64,000 nt of DNA from Tigriopus japonicus (GCA_010645155.1 JAAGOF010000046.1:395887-459886), one strand, 5' to 3'. Positions 27,208 through 42,365 are shown, counted from the first letter of the stretch. A program made the numbers and translations. Notes: a model not told the origin generated them from the letters alone.

Positions 27208-28381
27208 GTAAGGAACGGCGGCCTCCCTAGCTACGCACCTCGATCGATCCACCTCCTTCCTTCTCCCACTCCTTCTTCCTTGCTTTTGCCTTGTCCCGGT
27301 TTACCATGTAATTAGCCTCACCCGCCAGGATTTCTGTCTCACTATCTGCAAGTTCATAATGAGTAGGTTCACTTTCGAGATTCTTGAGGAAAAATTGCCG
27401 TAAACACTTGTTGTGGCCCTATTGGAGGATGCCAGCCAGCCTCACGAGTTTGAACCGAGTCGAAAGAGGGTTGGGCGTTGGAGGGGCGGGTTACCCTGCA
27501 TCCTTTTCCTCGGTAGTGTTCATTGTGTTGTGTAGTACTACCGCCTAACAATGGGTCTCCATGACTAATGATAGGTCCGTCGAATTTTTTCACCTACCTT
27601 GACTGACAATTATCTCTGCAAAAAGAGAAAGAAATAAAGATTTCTTCTGGGGACTTACTTGTCCGCTTGAAAGTGTTTTTTCGGCCAAGCAAAAACAAAC
27701 GTATTAAATGAAGACGTCCCGCTGGCAAAAATAGCGGATTTGAGGTAAACATCAAACGTAAGTGAATACGGGAATGAACTTGTTTGAACCTTGTTGTGTA
27801 AACATGTCTGAGAACGGTCAATTGTTTTTCACTTTTCCTACCCTATTCAGACTTTTTGACAAATTCATTAGACCCCAACCGATCCTTGAGAAGTATTTTT
27901 ATCTCTCTTGAGAACAAAAGCACAATAGCAATTTGGGAATTCCTGCCAAGTCAATCAGGAGACTTGAATCCAATGTTGCTTGTTCGAACTTGGTGAAATT
28001 CGTCCAACTGGAAGGTTTGCACGTTGATTGACGGACCTAACTTAAAGCCCCCAGTGAGACGTTAATGTTGGTTCTTCGCTAGAAAGTTGATGTATTGTAA
28101 GTATTTGCTTGCTTGTTAGAGAGTCTTCTTGTTTAGTGCCTTCTTGTTCTTCTTCTTCTTCGGCCTCCTTTTACCCTTCGTTTCTTCATGAGGGCAAAAA
28201 GAATCAAGCTCGTCGTTCTCTAATGAGAAGTCCAAATATACTGGGTATGGATGTGAAGGCTCCCCTCGACATCAAAAAATCATGCCCGGACCACCAAATC
28301 TATGGGCTTGTGAATGCATTCACCTGACGGGTTCCGTCTGTCTACAAACGTATCTCTTGGGTTGGTTGAATGAGTGTGTAG

Positions 28382-28402
28382 CGAGTGAGTGAGTGAGTGA
28401 AT
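28382..28402. repeat. (GAGT)n microsatellite
   Basis: About five GAGT units. The same unit recurs at 40138-40154, and as ACTC at 43343-43363. Confidence 0.85.
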
Positions 28403-28510
28403 GACTGACAAACAGACTTCGCTTCCTTGGGCAGTGTTCTCCCCATTTCCCTTTATTTTCAAGCCATTTCTTTCTTTTATGGCTTTCCAGAAGAGGCTTC
28501 TCTCCTACTA

Positions 28511-28527
28511 CTGTGTGTGTGTGTGTA
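28511..28527. repeat. (TG)n microsatellite
   Basis: Eight TG dinucleotides. Confidence 0.85.
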
Positions 28528-29074
28528 GTACTATGTGGTGTGCCTATCGTATACTGAATGTGTGCAGTCAGTGAGAGTCAATGTTCTTCCATTTCGGAGC
28601 CACACAAGACGATACCTGGCAAAGAAGAGTTAAAACAGGGTCTGGCTTCACATTATCCCATAAGCGGAAGACACGACACGAATCAAAGCTAGACGATGAT
28701 TTTTTATGATCACCTGGTGAGATTGGGCTTTGTCTTTGGGATCCCGATCAGCTTTTTGTCGAGTATATGTGTATGTGTCCATACGAACATACTGCGAACA
28801 GTACCTGCATGCACTGACACAGTAAATCTGCCTCTGATGTCGCATTGGGTCATAGTGGTTACCCACTCACGCGAGAAAAACTTACGAGAAGGTCTAAGTT
28901 GGTCATCGGTTTTTTTTGCCCGCTGTTCGTTCCTGTCCATCCAGTTTGGACTTGAGAAAGAGAAAGAGAATCCATTCAGCCCGGAGAGCTTCCATAAATC
29001 TCTGCCTTTACATAGATTGGGAAGGGAAAACTGTTTCGCTTGTGGGCCCTTGCATTCAATGGACATCACAACGA

Positions 29075-29093
29075 AGAGGAGGAGGAGGAGGAG
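29075..29093. repeat. (GAG)n microsatellite
   Basis: Six GAG/AGG triplets just upstream of the alternative first-exon candidate. Confidence 0.8.
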
Positions 29094-29123
29094 GCCAATT
29101 TTGGGGAGTTATTAAGGGCCCAA

Positions 29124-29205
29124 ATGCATGCCATGATGGTCTTGCTGATGATGATTCATGTTCTCCAAACACCGTTGGGGGTTAATGTGGTTGACTGCCT
29201 GCTTG
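29124..29205 (+). CDS. Gene A alternative exon 1 candidate (signal-peptide-like)
   Basis: An ATG opens a frame reading MHAMMVLLMMIHVLQTPLGV followed by NVVDCLL. It is hydrophobic from residue 4 and ends with one base (G) before a good donor (gtgagt). The phase also matches exon 2 and would give Gly-Leu-Ser-Leu at the junction. It lacks the basic N-terminus of the 27.1 kb candidate, and the upstream part of the same open frame is a (GAG)n simple repeat. It may be an alternative first exon from a second promoter, or chance. Confidence 0.25.
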
Positions 29206-32200
29206 GTGAGTTGGTTAGTATCCTACCCACGGCCTTATTTCCCCGCTCAAGCCCGACTGGCCTTGTTTAACCTGGATGCACATTGCTTATTCACTTAGAA
29301 GTGGAAGAGCTACTACTACTACTGTTACTACTATCTCTTAGCCGCCCTCCTCCGTTTCCGACGTCCTTGTTTCGAGCTCCCTTCGTTCACATGAAGGCTT
29401 AAGAAGAGATCTCTTGGGGAAGTGGGTCATTGGATGAACAACTTTTGGGTCATTAGTGATTCGGAAAGGCAAGCCATTGGGATCGCCACGTGAGATTTAT
29501 GGACCGAGTGTGCGAGTGATTATACACATCCAATAAACCCTTCTCAAATACCTACTTGCTCCGTTAACATGGTCCCAATCACTTGTCTTTAGCAATAAGC
29601 AGGATGCATTTCCCATGATCGGCGGAGAAAGTACTTGAACGACGTGAGTTCTTGATAATTTTGTCAGCGTCACATTCTCTACTGTTCGATTGAGACAAGA
29701 CATTCCTTAAAAAGGCGACATTCCTTGAATTCTCGTAGATCTGGCCGAGTTCAATTAGATTTGAAGCGATCAACAATGGAGACGCAGAAACAGAAATCCC
29801 CAACTCGAATTGACCCTTGTGAACCCAATCTAAATACCTTCCCCCTCTTTTTAAGACTTTTCCCCTGTGTCATGCGCCTATGAAGGCAGAAAAACGGGTC
29901 AGAAAATGAGGAACGATGCTTGACCGCTGGTCCGACCGACTTTATTATTATTACTAGAAGATCTCGAGGAAAAATTTTTTTTGCTCCTTCTTCGTGTCGG
30001 TATTAGGCGTCGTCTCTCTCCCTCTCTCACACTTTTCGGGCAATTTTCTTGGGGCCAGTCCGAAAACTATAATTTAATAAGAAACGTGCCACGAGTTGCT
30101 CTTTACGAGAAGAATAACGGGAACAACCTGATAGGAAGCGAGTCTATTTGTGTACACACTCAATGACTCACATTTACCCTCTAACAATGAGGATTCGAAC
30201 ATAAAGGCATTGATTTTGGGGGTCGCGAGTGAGGAAAGATGAATTGTGGTAAATCTAGCCATAGAAGTAGCATTAATTGGCGACCTGCCGTGCGAGTTCG
30301 CTGGAAATGTATATTCAATGTTTTCCATTTTGGACACATGTGAGGTTTTTCATGTGAACCCACCTAGGGTGGATGAACACTCCTTACGGATTGACGACGA
30401 CCCACCAGATTCGTAGAAAAAAACCTTGTCGGAATGACTCCTGAGATTCATTTCTTGAATGCTCACACTTCTCGAAACACTGAACGAGACCAAGACTACA
30501 GGCATGATTTGAAGAAAACATTGCGTCCAACTCACTCACATACGTACATACATACACAGGTTTTGGAGTGAGTCTGAAATCCAAGGAGCGGAAAACTGGA
30601 AAAATCTCCCGCTGCGCGTTTTGTGCGACTGTATGTTTTGTATTCTGGCTCTTTGGCTTGGAATATGGACAAGAGAACATGGAATGACAGCACCGTTTAA
30701 TGGTGTGCTGTTTTTGTGGTTAAAACTGTTGTTGTTCTATCCCTGTGTGATTCTTTCCCTCGAGGGCATTCAGGTATGAATTTTGGGAACTTCAATCAAC
30801 AGCGTTATTCAAATTTGCTCTACGAACCTTCTTGTGGATGGAGATCTTGTCGTGAGCTGTCGGGATACTTGATTTTTTCATGCTCAAGAAGGCCAACAGT
30901 GGTCTTGGCTGTTTTGCAGAGCTTGTTCATCCTCAGTTCAGAACGGATTCGAGCGTGGATTTGATCTCAGTGGCTTCATTTTTTCCGTAGTAAAAATCAG
31001 AGATGCGGAAAATAAGACGCTCGTCGAAAGTCCCCGTCATATCCTGCACAAGTTGGGGAACGATAAAGAAGAGAAAAAAACACCGCCAAATTTCTTGATT
31101 TATGCCCAATCACTGTCAACAAGGTTTTGAGACCCGTCACGACGAATGCATTCTCGTCAGTGTTTTATCTTGACATGGCCCGGAACGAATTAGTATGTAA
31201 ATTCTGTGCCGAGCTCGACGACCCAAACGACATGTCTCTTGTCTTTTGTAGTAAAACAGCTCTTGTAGCAAAGCACAATATTGAGCCCACTACCCTCATG
31301 CCTCCCATAGAGATTGGACGACGAAGATGCGACATTCGATAGCCATCGCATGTTCATTTCCAAGTTCGGTGACGCTTCTCTTCGAAGAGACTTCGTTCTT
31401 TCGTCTCCTTTGGGCAAATAAAAAATGTCAAGTCTTTGCAATACTCAAGGAGGAGGGAATCCCGTCTTCTTCATTTTAGTTGTCGTTGTCAAAAGGGTTT
31501 TTTGCCGACCTGAGTGAGATTCTTGTTTCCCTACTTGATATCCCTGATGTCGAAGCGGAACTGAAATTTGTACTCGCTCTCTTTAAGACCAGGCATCCGA
31601 GGGAAATAAATGACTGTCTGTCCCCAATTCGAAATTCCGAGTCTAAGATAGCGTTGAAATCCACTTTATCTATTTTAACGGTTTGTACATATTGGTGGAG
31701 CAATTTTTAGTGGGCTTCATTTATGACATCTCTGGATGAACAAAGACTTTGGAGCTGACAGCCAACATGACACCTGGGTTATTTTCTGCTTGTCTAACCT
31801 TTTGGAATATTATGGGCGTATGAAGCAGCTCTTTCTTTCTTTCCTCACTCTTGTGCTGGCTTGTTTGCTGGGTGGTTGGATGGATGGCTGGTTGATCCTT
31901 CAACCAATATGACACCCATCATCCCACGATGGTTGCTTAACCATTCCCCCATCCATGTGACATCATCACACCTTCAGATTGATCCAAATTTGAGCTCAAG
32001 GACCCTAAAGTTTCCAGGAATTTCCGAGACGCGGTCGCATTGTCTTGTCTTTGGTTTCAACTCTTTAATCCAATACTATCAGTTTTAATGGGTGAAAATC
32101 AATGAATGAACCTATCGAAGGGCCATTAAATGATAGGGACGCTTTTTTGTCTGTGATATCTTGTTCGGATTGGCGAAATTTGAGACTTTTTGCCTCAAAC

Positions 32201-32529
32201 AGCCAACGAGACGATGAACGAGCAGAAGAAGACTCTTTTGTCCGTCATTAAGTTTGAACGCGTCGTCGTCTCTGAAATTAGATCCGACCAAATTGAATCT
32301 TCATGTTCAAGCGCGTGTTTCCCTAGTTGCTTTGTTGTCTCAAAATTGAAAGTTATGTGTTCAGATTGAGTGGAGGAAATTTCTGATGCTACATTAACCC
32401 CTTCACCAACAAGCAAGAAGCCAGCCATCTTACTCACCCTTCGTCGTAGGTCCGTCCATTCATCCGATAGATCTAAGTAGAACTAGAAGTAATATCGCCC
32501 AAAGATCGTGGAGGAAGAAGACCTATAAA

Positions 32530-32547
32530 GGAGGAGGAGGAGGAGGA
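32530..32547. repeat. (GAG)n microsatellite
   Basis: Six GAG triplets, 80 bases before a long purine-rich tract. Confidence 0.8.
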
Positions 32548-32626
32548 TGTTCTCTAGAATGAAATTGAGTTAGCTCAAAAGGAAACTTTATAAGATTGCT
32601 CGTCACCAAAAAGGAGCTTTAGAAAT

Positions 32627-32705
32627 GTGGAAGGGGGAGAAGAAAGGGGGTGGTAAAGGAGAAGGAAGAGGAGGAAGAGAAGGGATGGAGATGAAGAAGG
32701 AGCAC
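32627..32705. repeat. Purine-rich tract
   Basis: About 80 bases on the plus strand are nearly all A and G, with only a few T interruptions. Such tracts can form triplex DNA. Confidence 0.75.
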
Positions 32706-35700
32706 ACTAACTGTGATATGAAAGTAATAAAGATCAGCCAAGCAAGAAATCTGCACCTTCGTCTCCAACTCTAATCCCTTTTCTATCAAGACTCGCGATT
32801 TTTGGTCTGTCGTGAAGCGAAAAAAGGGAGAAAAGTCACTCGTATTCCGCACCCCTGTTAGTCTCTTATGCTTAAAACCACATCGGAATATAAAGAGCCC
32901 CATTTTCCTTTTCCATCCCTGGCGAGGATGTAAAATTGTTCCACGTGAGATGGACAGCATCCTGAAAATTATCATAATGTACTTCTCCTATTCCAAGTTT
33001 TTGGATTCCCCTTTCCCAGTGGGAGATTCCTGAATCCCGACCAATCTATTCAGAACAGGTCTCACTTTGGCTTTGTCCAATGTGTGGAGCATCCTCAACG
33101 AGACTGTTTCGTTTGTATAGACTGGTCGGGTTTGAGCTGTTGGTAGACGAGACTGAGCGATGACTAATCTTGGAGGATGGTTGGTCGTCCAACAACCATC
33201 CCATTCATCCCTCTCTTCATTCTGGCTTCACTCTGAATCCCTTGTTCCAAACTGGAGATGAGGGAACATCGATGAAGACCAAAAGGACTACAGTAGCTCT
33301 GAAGACCAAAGAAGGCTCGTGTGTGTTTCACTCTCGTTCTCATAACTTTGTGACTCGTTAAGATGAGCTTAAGATAGAACCGACGGACTGAGATGAGAGG
33401 CTGGTCATTGATTCTGATGCTCAGAAACGAACAGAGACAAGAAGACGAAAGAAAAGAAAGAAAGAGGGACCGATGGCAGCTGCTTCGACCAAGTTGATCT
33501 GGGAAGACCGTCGAAACGTCGCAACGTGTATATCGATTTCGAATTCGGACGCTTGGGAAGAATGCCGAAATAGATTCTCATGTCGTAAGATCCATTTGCA
33601 GTGACCCATGAAACGTGGTGGTAGAAGTCATATTAGAGACTCCAGTTCTCCGCAGATGAGAGGCAGAAATGATAATGACCCCGCAAGTGAGCAGTATGTA
33701 CTATGTAGGGGGAGGATTCCAGATGCACTTTCCTAATAGGGGTACACTACACGAAATGCATTGGAGGATTCAAGAAAAGAGAGCAGAGGAATTTGAGTCC
33801 AGAGAAGCTCCGTGTTCGTATGTATCTACGAGACATTCTTCCATTAATTGGCATTTCTTCTATATTTGGAGGAACTCTCATTACGTGCACAAGACAGACG
33901 GGGAAATTCATCGCTCAACAACATCGAAGATTCGTATCAAATGGAATGCCAGATCAATCCTGGTCCTCGTCGAGCAAGCAGAAATTGAGTCGACCGCTCC
34001 TCCGAGATGGACTTTTTCCTCATATCACTACATTAGGTAGAGAGAGAGTGTAGTGTGTGTGTGTCTGTTTTACGTTTCTTGTTCTAGAGTTGTCTATTTA
34101 GGCAAGACAGATGGGCGCTAGCTCTGTTTTAGCGGGCTTGTGCTCAATGGTGACATATAAAAAAAGCACCTTTTGATGGATCTCAGAAACGGATCCATCT
34201 CTTCCTTTGTTAATGACTCTCGTCGCGTTGTCGAAGAAAATGATGCTTCCATTTCATTCTGCACTCTTGCAATCAGTCTTTGTCAATTATGAATTGGACA
34301 CAGCTCACTGAAGGGACGAGCCAAAGAAGAAAAAAGAGAGAGACCGAAAGAGGATGAGAATAATGGCCAAGAGAACTTGACTCGATGTGCATGGAAGAAA
34401 ACTACTACATGTAGGAACAAGAACAGCACCACCACCAAGTCCATTTGGTTGAGCATGAGCACATGTGTGCAATGTCCACGGCTACTTCCATCCAAGAATG
34501 ACTATTGGGTTATTTCTGTCTTATTAGACTGCGGCGGTGCACTTACCGAGTTTTATCCAAATCGCATCTAGTCTGTCTTCGATGCATACGTTTTTATCGA
34601 TCTGCTAGACAATAGAAAATATGCGCTGGCCTGTGATATAGGATATGTCGAACGATATTAGACATGGAGATTATACCATATGGTTTTAAGCCCTCTCGTG
34701 TTTTGGGGGGAGTTTGGGAGTTCAGCCAGCATGGAGGCGCTCATTGGAGGGGAGACAGGAAAAAGAGAATTCATCATATTGGAACACAACGAGGATCTTT
34801 AGCGCTAATGGATCTTCGACATCTCGTACTTGACTCCTTGAAGATGCTTGGCTAATTGTTCATGGGGCAATGTGCGATGCGGATTCTAATCTTTCGTGGT
34901 GTAATCACCTCCGTGGATAATGCTTTCTCGTTTCGCTTTCACTGGTCACTTTCCTCCGAATGTCAATTCGACGTGCGCATAAATGTAAATGTTCATGTAC
35001 ATTGGGTATTATCTTACGTCTGTATGTACTGTATATACATCCAACGTAAACACTGCTCCAATGGTAGTTTTCGAGATCTCTTATCGTGTGGGACTGGATC
35101 GATGGAATTGATATGTTGGCGTTTGTAAAGACCATTTTCCAACACTGATTGTTGGGTTGCGTGTCAATATCATCAGTGATGTGTCTCTTCTCCTCCTGTG
35201 TCGATGGAGATTGGGATTGCATTACATAATTTGAGGAGAAAATGACATGTTCTGCCATTTCTCTCACTCAACCCAACCCGTGTTTCAAAATGCTGCCACT
35301 GCCATCGTTGTCTATGATGTCCTTTTGTATTGGTGGAAGAAACATAACACTCGACAATCATGTGGAACAAATGTGTCCATTTGTAAAGCACGTGCAAAGC
35401 CATTCGTTGCCAATCCTTGGAATTGGAAGTTTGGAGGCACTCTCGAGGGTCGTCAAACACAGATCTCGTACTTCCGAACTCGAACGTTGTTGTGCTTGGT
35501 TGAAAAGCTCTTGCAAATGAAGTCAAAACGAAGCCAAAATGGGCTGATTGGATCCATGGATAGATGGATGGACATCAACACGAAACGAACCGGATAGGGC
35601 GTTGGTAGTACAGTCGAATTGCATTTGTCATTGACTAATCCGTTTCTCGCACTGATAAATCTCCAACCTGCCTGTCATTCCTCTCATTTTTGAAGTCGAC

Positions 35701-37131
35701 GAGAAGAAAAACCTTGTCTTCTTCACCATCAAGAAAGTGAGAAGGGGCAATTTGGAGTTTTGATTGGCGGTTAGCCGAGACAATCTGCTTCACCAGGGAA
35801 AGTGAACCAATTTCTCGCAGTGGTAGATTCATCCATGGTGATTGGATAGCATGGATGGTCAAAAAGCTTGTGCATACAACTTTTGAATCCCTTCTCGTCA
35901 GTCTCTGGGTTGGATGTTCGTTTGGAGCAAATCCGTAAAAGTGTGAAATGTGGGAGGGAGGGTGCCAATGATGCTCAGGGCTGACTCACCCGATGTCATT
36001 TCATTTCTCAGTCAGTGATGGGTGGGCGTTGTACTCTGCCATCTGCTTCGGCAGTGTTCGTGGCCAATGCATCGCTAAAAATTGGAACCTAAATGAGCAT
36101 TAGAGCTGCCCAATATGGAACTGCCAGTCTTAGGAAGTAGTGTAAAATGTCGAATATGGCACAAACCGAGCGGAAGTAAACCAATTTGAATAGATAGGAT
36201 GCCGGAGTGAATAAAAATACCCTCTCAAGACGAGGCTTTTGTTTTTTGATTGAGCTGACGTGTCCAAAGGCGATTCCATTTGTTTGAAGACTGGAAATGG
36301 GCTGTCAAATCCGGACGTTTGAACATATTTCGGAAACGACTCAAAGGGGGAGAGGGAATGCCTTCATTTTTCGGGCCTGGTTTCTTCATCAATGATTCAT
36401 TCCTCTTTTTCATTCCAGGTATGACCGGGAACACATATCCGAGAAGTATCCGAGAGCAATCGTGTGATGTCTCATTCTGAACCCTTCGAGAAACGGTGCA
36501 AAACAGTATTCCAGTATTATTACTTCTGTCAAATGCATGCTTGGCAAGCAGCCTTCGACGGACGCACATCATAGCTAGTTATGGGTAGTGGTGCATCTGT
36601 TATCCCGCTAATCCAAGTAGCAACAAGCACGATGGGGATGAATCTGTTTTTTAAGCAAGCCAACCCCAATGAATCGCCATTCAGCACCCCTCAATGTTTG
36701 CTTAGGTTGTTGATGTAAGAACGAGAACAGCTCCCGGGGATGTCGATGATGATCCGGGAACAACCACTAATGAGATGAGCTTGAGCACGAGCACCCCTGT
36801 TTATAGTAATGCTTACATGGACGACATACCTCTTGAAGGACCCACCTCTACTCTAACGAGGACAGAGGTCCCCAATAATGTGGAAATAGGCCACCACCCG
36901 TTCACCATTTGGGCGCTCCATGAATGTGAGGAATCTGGCAAGGATTAGTCACATCTGTGGTGCCCGAGCACTATGTAAAGAGGGTTATTATAATTGCAAT
37001 CTGGTTCCCTGCTTTCTGTGTGTGAGCCTCTGAGTTTGTGCTGGTGATGCCCCCAAGGGAGGAATCCGGACGAAAAGAGGCCACTATGAGCATGTTGCGA
37101 ACTTTGGGAGCAAGATATGTGGTATCGGATT

Positions 37132-37148
37132 GAGAGAGAGAGAGAGGG
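37132..37148. repeat. (GA)n microsatellite
   Basis: Eight GA dinucleotides. Confidence 0.85.
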
Positions 37149-40137
37149 TAGGATTAGGGTGTTTGACCCCAATGCAAATCTCATGCCAAATGAACAGGGT
37201 CATCCCTCGTAAATCGTAAATATGCTCTTCCACATATGGGCAATTTCACGCTCATTGCCGTGGATAAACATTAATCAGAATTGAGAGGGCCGCAACCCTG
37301 ACAAACAGACAGACTTCAAGTTTCGTCCGTAGCTTCAATTCGCACCTCTGATGTTGAATGGAAGATCGCTTCAATTTGAGTCACTCTGTTTTTCCTCGCT
37401 CATCTTCGTTGTCGCGGAATGGCCCGATTTGATGAATGATAGGCTCTGATTTCTGAGATGGAAGTTCTTGTCCGTTTCTTTTAACTCTCGAGTGAATACC
37501 CTTGTCCTGTCCTCATATGTCCGTATGGAGTAAGTGAACAACGTATAGACGTACTTCGAGTATTAACAGGAGGAGCGATGAGATGATCAGATTGGACCAA
37601 GAGACGGGTGAGTGTCAATCGATTTTTCCCCTTGAACTGTCGTCCAAGTTGACTTTTTGCACTCTGAACTACTTTCTCCCCCGCATTCCTCCTGACGTGT
37701 AGACATGCAGAGTATATTGGAGAATCAACTCGGCCACCCGATAATCAATCTGATTTTGAATAGAATCTCAGTGAAGATTCCTGAAAGGTCCCCGATTATT
37801 TGGCACGATGGCTCGAATCCTAAATGACACAACCGGTTGGTGTGGATTGCCAATGCCAAGCAGGCCAGCCAAGAGGGGACAAGAGGAATCGGATCCCGAA
37901 ATCTGGTCCGATTTATGACAGCTAAGCCGAGATATGATAGCTCTTAAGAAAAGAAACTCCCCCCTCGAGCTCTGGCCACTCTAGAACGTATTTGCCATTG
38001 TGTGGGTAGCAGCTAGCCAAGCAGGCTCTTGGCATCCAGTGCTGAAGAAACGAGAAATCTAATCTTGTTACAGGATTACAAACTTGCGCAATTGGCCAAG
38101 AGCTTTTAAATCCTGATTGATTCTGCCTTTCCTCTTCAAATCCCATCCGGTTATCGTGGACACCATGAGATCTCGTCTTATCTTTGTTTCTTCTCCAGTC
38201 AAGGCGTTCGAGGGATGGATGGATGCACTGAGAACAGACAAGAGTCCATCATCCCTGAGCGTGCTTTAATTCTTTTCAAGGAAAGTGTATCGACCCAACT
38301 TTTTGTGGGTCAGATAAGAACTTGCAACAACCCAACGCACTCACACATCACATACATACGTAAAGACCTCCTCGCTTAGCGTTGAGAAGGGGCATGCAAA
38401 TTTCTACCATTCTTTATTACCAAGCACGTGCCTGAAGCAGAGAAACGAGGATGCCTTTTATGTACTTGAAGAGTGAGTCGTGGCTAGATGGCTGGATGGC
38501 TGCCTTCCCACACAAACCACCACCCAACAAGGATCATATTCATAACCGAGTTTGATAACGTTTTATGGGAGAAGATGGAACAGATAAAACCGGGGGAAAT
38601 TGGTCCAGAAAGTCCCCTCTTACGGGTTGAAATATGATCGGTCAATTGTGTTTTCACGTTTGAAGCCCAAAGCCCAACGAGCATCTGATTCATTTTCTGC
38701 TCCGGAGGCTCACAAGATAAATGAGGCGATATTTTACTACTTACCGCCAACATCATACCCATGAACAAGAAGGGAGAAAAGGTGACCTATTACCTCAGGG
38801 AGATGTAAAATTCTCATAACAAGCACAGAGGTTCTCTTGTCATTATTACCCTTCATTCCAGCAACACTTTGTGCGATTTCATTTCTTTTGGATCGCCTTT
38901 GGAGAATGGAGAACAACTTATGAGACAAGGAAGACTATATTTTCGAGAACTTGAAAGTTCCTTGGGATGTAGAATTTTTTGAAATCATGTATGGCTGATG
39001 GGGCCGAATGAATTTAGATCGGTTTGTAAGTCACCAAACTATTTCTACGGACGGAAGCACTTTGAAAGCCCGTTTCCGGTAAAATATGTACGACTTTGAG
39101 ACGTGGACGACAAAGCTAGTACGTTCTGTACGTACATTCATTGGGGCAATGGCTTGAGTTTTTTTCTCCCTGTATTATTGCGTACCCCGGTTTTGCATAA
39201 AAATTCAACAATGGACCTCTTTTAGGGCAGAGGTAGAACTGGATGCCCTGAATACGAATGGGCCCCCCTGTAATTGTGCTTTCCTAGATTTCTGGCGATC
39301 TTATCTGGAGCCCCAATGGTCTTGAGCAAGCCAATTGAACGCATAGATGGAGTCGGTCGAGTCGAAGTCGTGCCAATTTTGACAATCCGATTCATTGCTT
39401 GTTCTTTGGCAAACTCGAGAAAAGTTTCAAATACAGTCAGCACTCACTCGAGTCGACTCGCAATGTGTCTTCGGACTTGACAATTGAAGAGATCTCTTCA
39501 CGTTCCACAACGAACAGAATTGCATTGGAGCTCTTCAGAGTTATACCCGGTTACACTTGGCTAAGTCCGTTCATCAAAAACAAGCGATAATGTAGGAGAC
39601 AAAAAGCTCGACCTATTATTTTCATTAAGTCATCTTTCTCTGTCTTTGTGAGTCTGGCATTGGAGTGCTTTGAATTGGAATCAGCCGTGGGGTCTGCAAT
39701 TCCTGTCTTGGCAGTCATTAATTCATATCACAATTTATGATCATGTCCAATTTCTATTCCCGTGGATCTCAAGGATGAGCAAACAAACATCTGCCATGAA
39801 TCTCGCTTTTAATGAGTTAGTCTTGAGACGAAAAAAGGGGTACTTCTATTGGTCGGAACTGACATAAACCATGGATCCAGCCCGTTCACATCCAGGCCAT
39901 AAATTACAAGTAGATTTTATCGTCGCTGATAGAAGTTCGCCATTAAATCAGAAGCTCTTTGCCACTTCCATGGGAGCATTTCTCCCAATTATTCCCTCCC
40001 AAGATCTGAGTGGACAAAGAGTGTTGAACAAGTTTCCAACATTCAAGCGTGCAATTGAATTACCGACCTGGTCCATTCTTCAAATTCTCATAAGTTACTC
40101 GAAAGAACATGCATGGGTAGTCAATTCATCTGGAAAG

Positions 40138-40154
40138 TGAGTGAGTGAGTGAGC
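40138..40154. repeat. (GAGT)n microsatellite
   Basis: Four GAGT units. Confidence 0.8.
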
Positions 40155-42365
40155 GAATGTGAAACGAGTGTGCGTTGTTGCGTTCAGAGATCTCAGTTGG
40201 AGCCGTCAACTTGACGAAAAAGGGTTGGATTTTCACCTCAAACTGACGTTTCTGGGAGACTGACTGGACCATGCCCAGAAATCCTTTGGGGGGAGGTTCG
40301 TTCATGCACCCACTTACCTACTAGTACACTTGTTCTACATCAACGACTACGAACGTACTCACTCGTTGGTTGGCATGGCCATAAGGTCGACTGACGGATG
40401 GACATTCTCGTTTCGCATGCAATGAAATTTTGGTCACTCCTAAGTGCTTGCTGTTCAATGGAAAAGAGAGTCTGGTTGAAGCGCTGCTAGTATCTATCAC
40501 TTTTTTTTTTGGCCAGAACCTGAGATCTCTCGGCGTGTACTTGGATCTGACAACCTTTTGTGCCGTGTTTTTTGAAAGACAATCATGCAAAAGTTGGTTT
40601 TCAGCGTTCGTCTTCCTTTCTGATTTTTAAATGAGTTCCATCATTTCGAAGGGGGATAATTTGAAAAGAAAGCCCGTGTCAATCAAACACACACCACGAC
40701 AAGTCATTATGGAGCAATTACTTACTGCTCCAAATTCTTGCGGTAATCCCTTGAGTGGCAAAGATAGAGGGGAAAAAGTAGTCGAAGTGATCCACGCCAA
40801 ACGAATCATGGTGTATCAAAGCCACTGTCCAATGTTTTGCGTGCGGTGTAATAAAGATATCTCGACAGAAGAACCTAAATGATATGCAAAATTATGCAAG
40901 AAACTTTAGACCCACCTCATCCACTTCTCATATTCGGTATATGTGAGTGTGTGAACGCTATCCAACATGGATGGTTACGAGAGTGTGAGGTTGGTCGGAT
41001 GGTTTGTGGGTAGGGAGGACTGGTTGGCCAGTCTTGAGCTTGAATAAATGTGCTCCTCTTGAGGAGTCAAGAGTCACTTTGACTTGGTCGTCACTTGATC
41101 ACCGAACTTGACACTGGCACTGGGCAAAAACCTCGTTAAATATCTCATATTGGGATCGTAAAAACCAAGCCCACTATCCGACATGATAATGGCTCCTCTT
41201 ATTTTGGGGCTTAATCTCAAAAAGTCCCTTCGAGGACAGGAGCCAACCACTAGTATTTCAGAAAAAAACGGAGCGACAAAATGGCTCCGAGTTTGTTCAG
41301 TTCAGTTTGTGATCATATTGCTAAACTGTTAAGGTGAGGTTTTTGACAGTGGGTCACTTTAAAATCTCATCACAGTCTCGAATTTTAAGCTGATGTTCCG
41401 CTTCCTCGAGGTCCTGGTGATTCTCTTCGTTGTCTATGCATGCGTGAAATTGTTGTGAGACTCAAATGAGGCATCCCTTCCACTTTGATTTTCATTAGGA
41501 GGAAAATGAGACGAAGGAAACGTTATTTCCAACTGTTTTGTATCTTGGCAATACTTTCGGTCTTCTTAAGCATTGCGATCCCAATTTATGGCTGATGGCA
41601 TCTCAGAAATCTTTCCTTTCGAATGCCCATACATACCAACAAGAGTAGCATTAGTTGGACGACAAGTTGGTTCGAGTGTGTAATGTAAAATGCACCTGGT
41701 TCCAAAACGACGTCCATCCATTCTTGGGCGTGTACATTGTGTATGTATGTGTGTGTGTGATGAGAAGGAAGTGCACCAAATGCAGTTTCTCGTGACCAAA
41801 GTTAGCGTCTCTTCTTGCCTTTCAAGTCTCACAGTCCCTCCTTCCCACATCAAAGGCCCAACAATATTTATGAGGTTGCTCTGATATTGTTATTGTTCAA
41901 CAACGCACAACTCAGCCTGAAGTGAAGTTCAAGAGAGAGATTTCGAATCCCATCACTCGAAGCCCTATCTTAATCAGATCAGTTGGATTCCAAATGTGGA
42001 AAGCCTTCATCAAATTTCCCTTTCTTGTGGATTCGCGCTATCTCTCCATCTCTCTTGGGGACTTGGGAGATACCTACATACTGTATAGTATAAGGTAGGT
42101 ACAGTCCCACGTGGAGAAAGGGGTTTGGGTCCCGATCGACATGGGGATGTGGCCATGTGGGTTTTGGCGAAGCTCTTGAATAATTTAAAGCCGATTGGTT
42201 CTCACCCAGCTCCAACTAATTAGGAGGAAATTTTGTGCCAGAATTTCCAAGGACATCAATGAATTCCGCGAGGGATTTAAGGACTTCTTGGCCACCTTCT
42301 CAATCACAATGAAAAGTCATCTACGAATGGATAGATGATGGCAGCAAAGAAGTGAGTACGTACGT

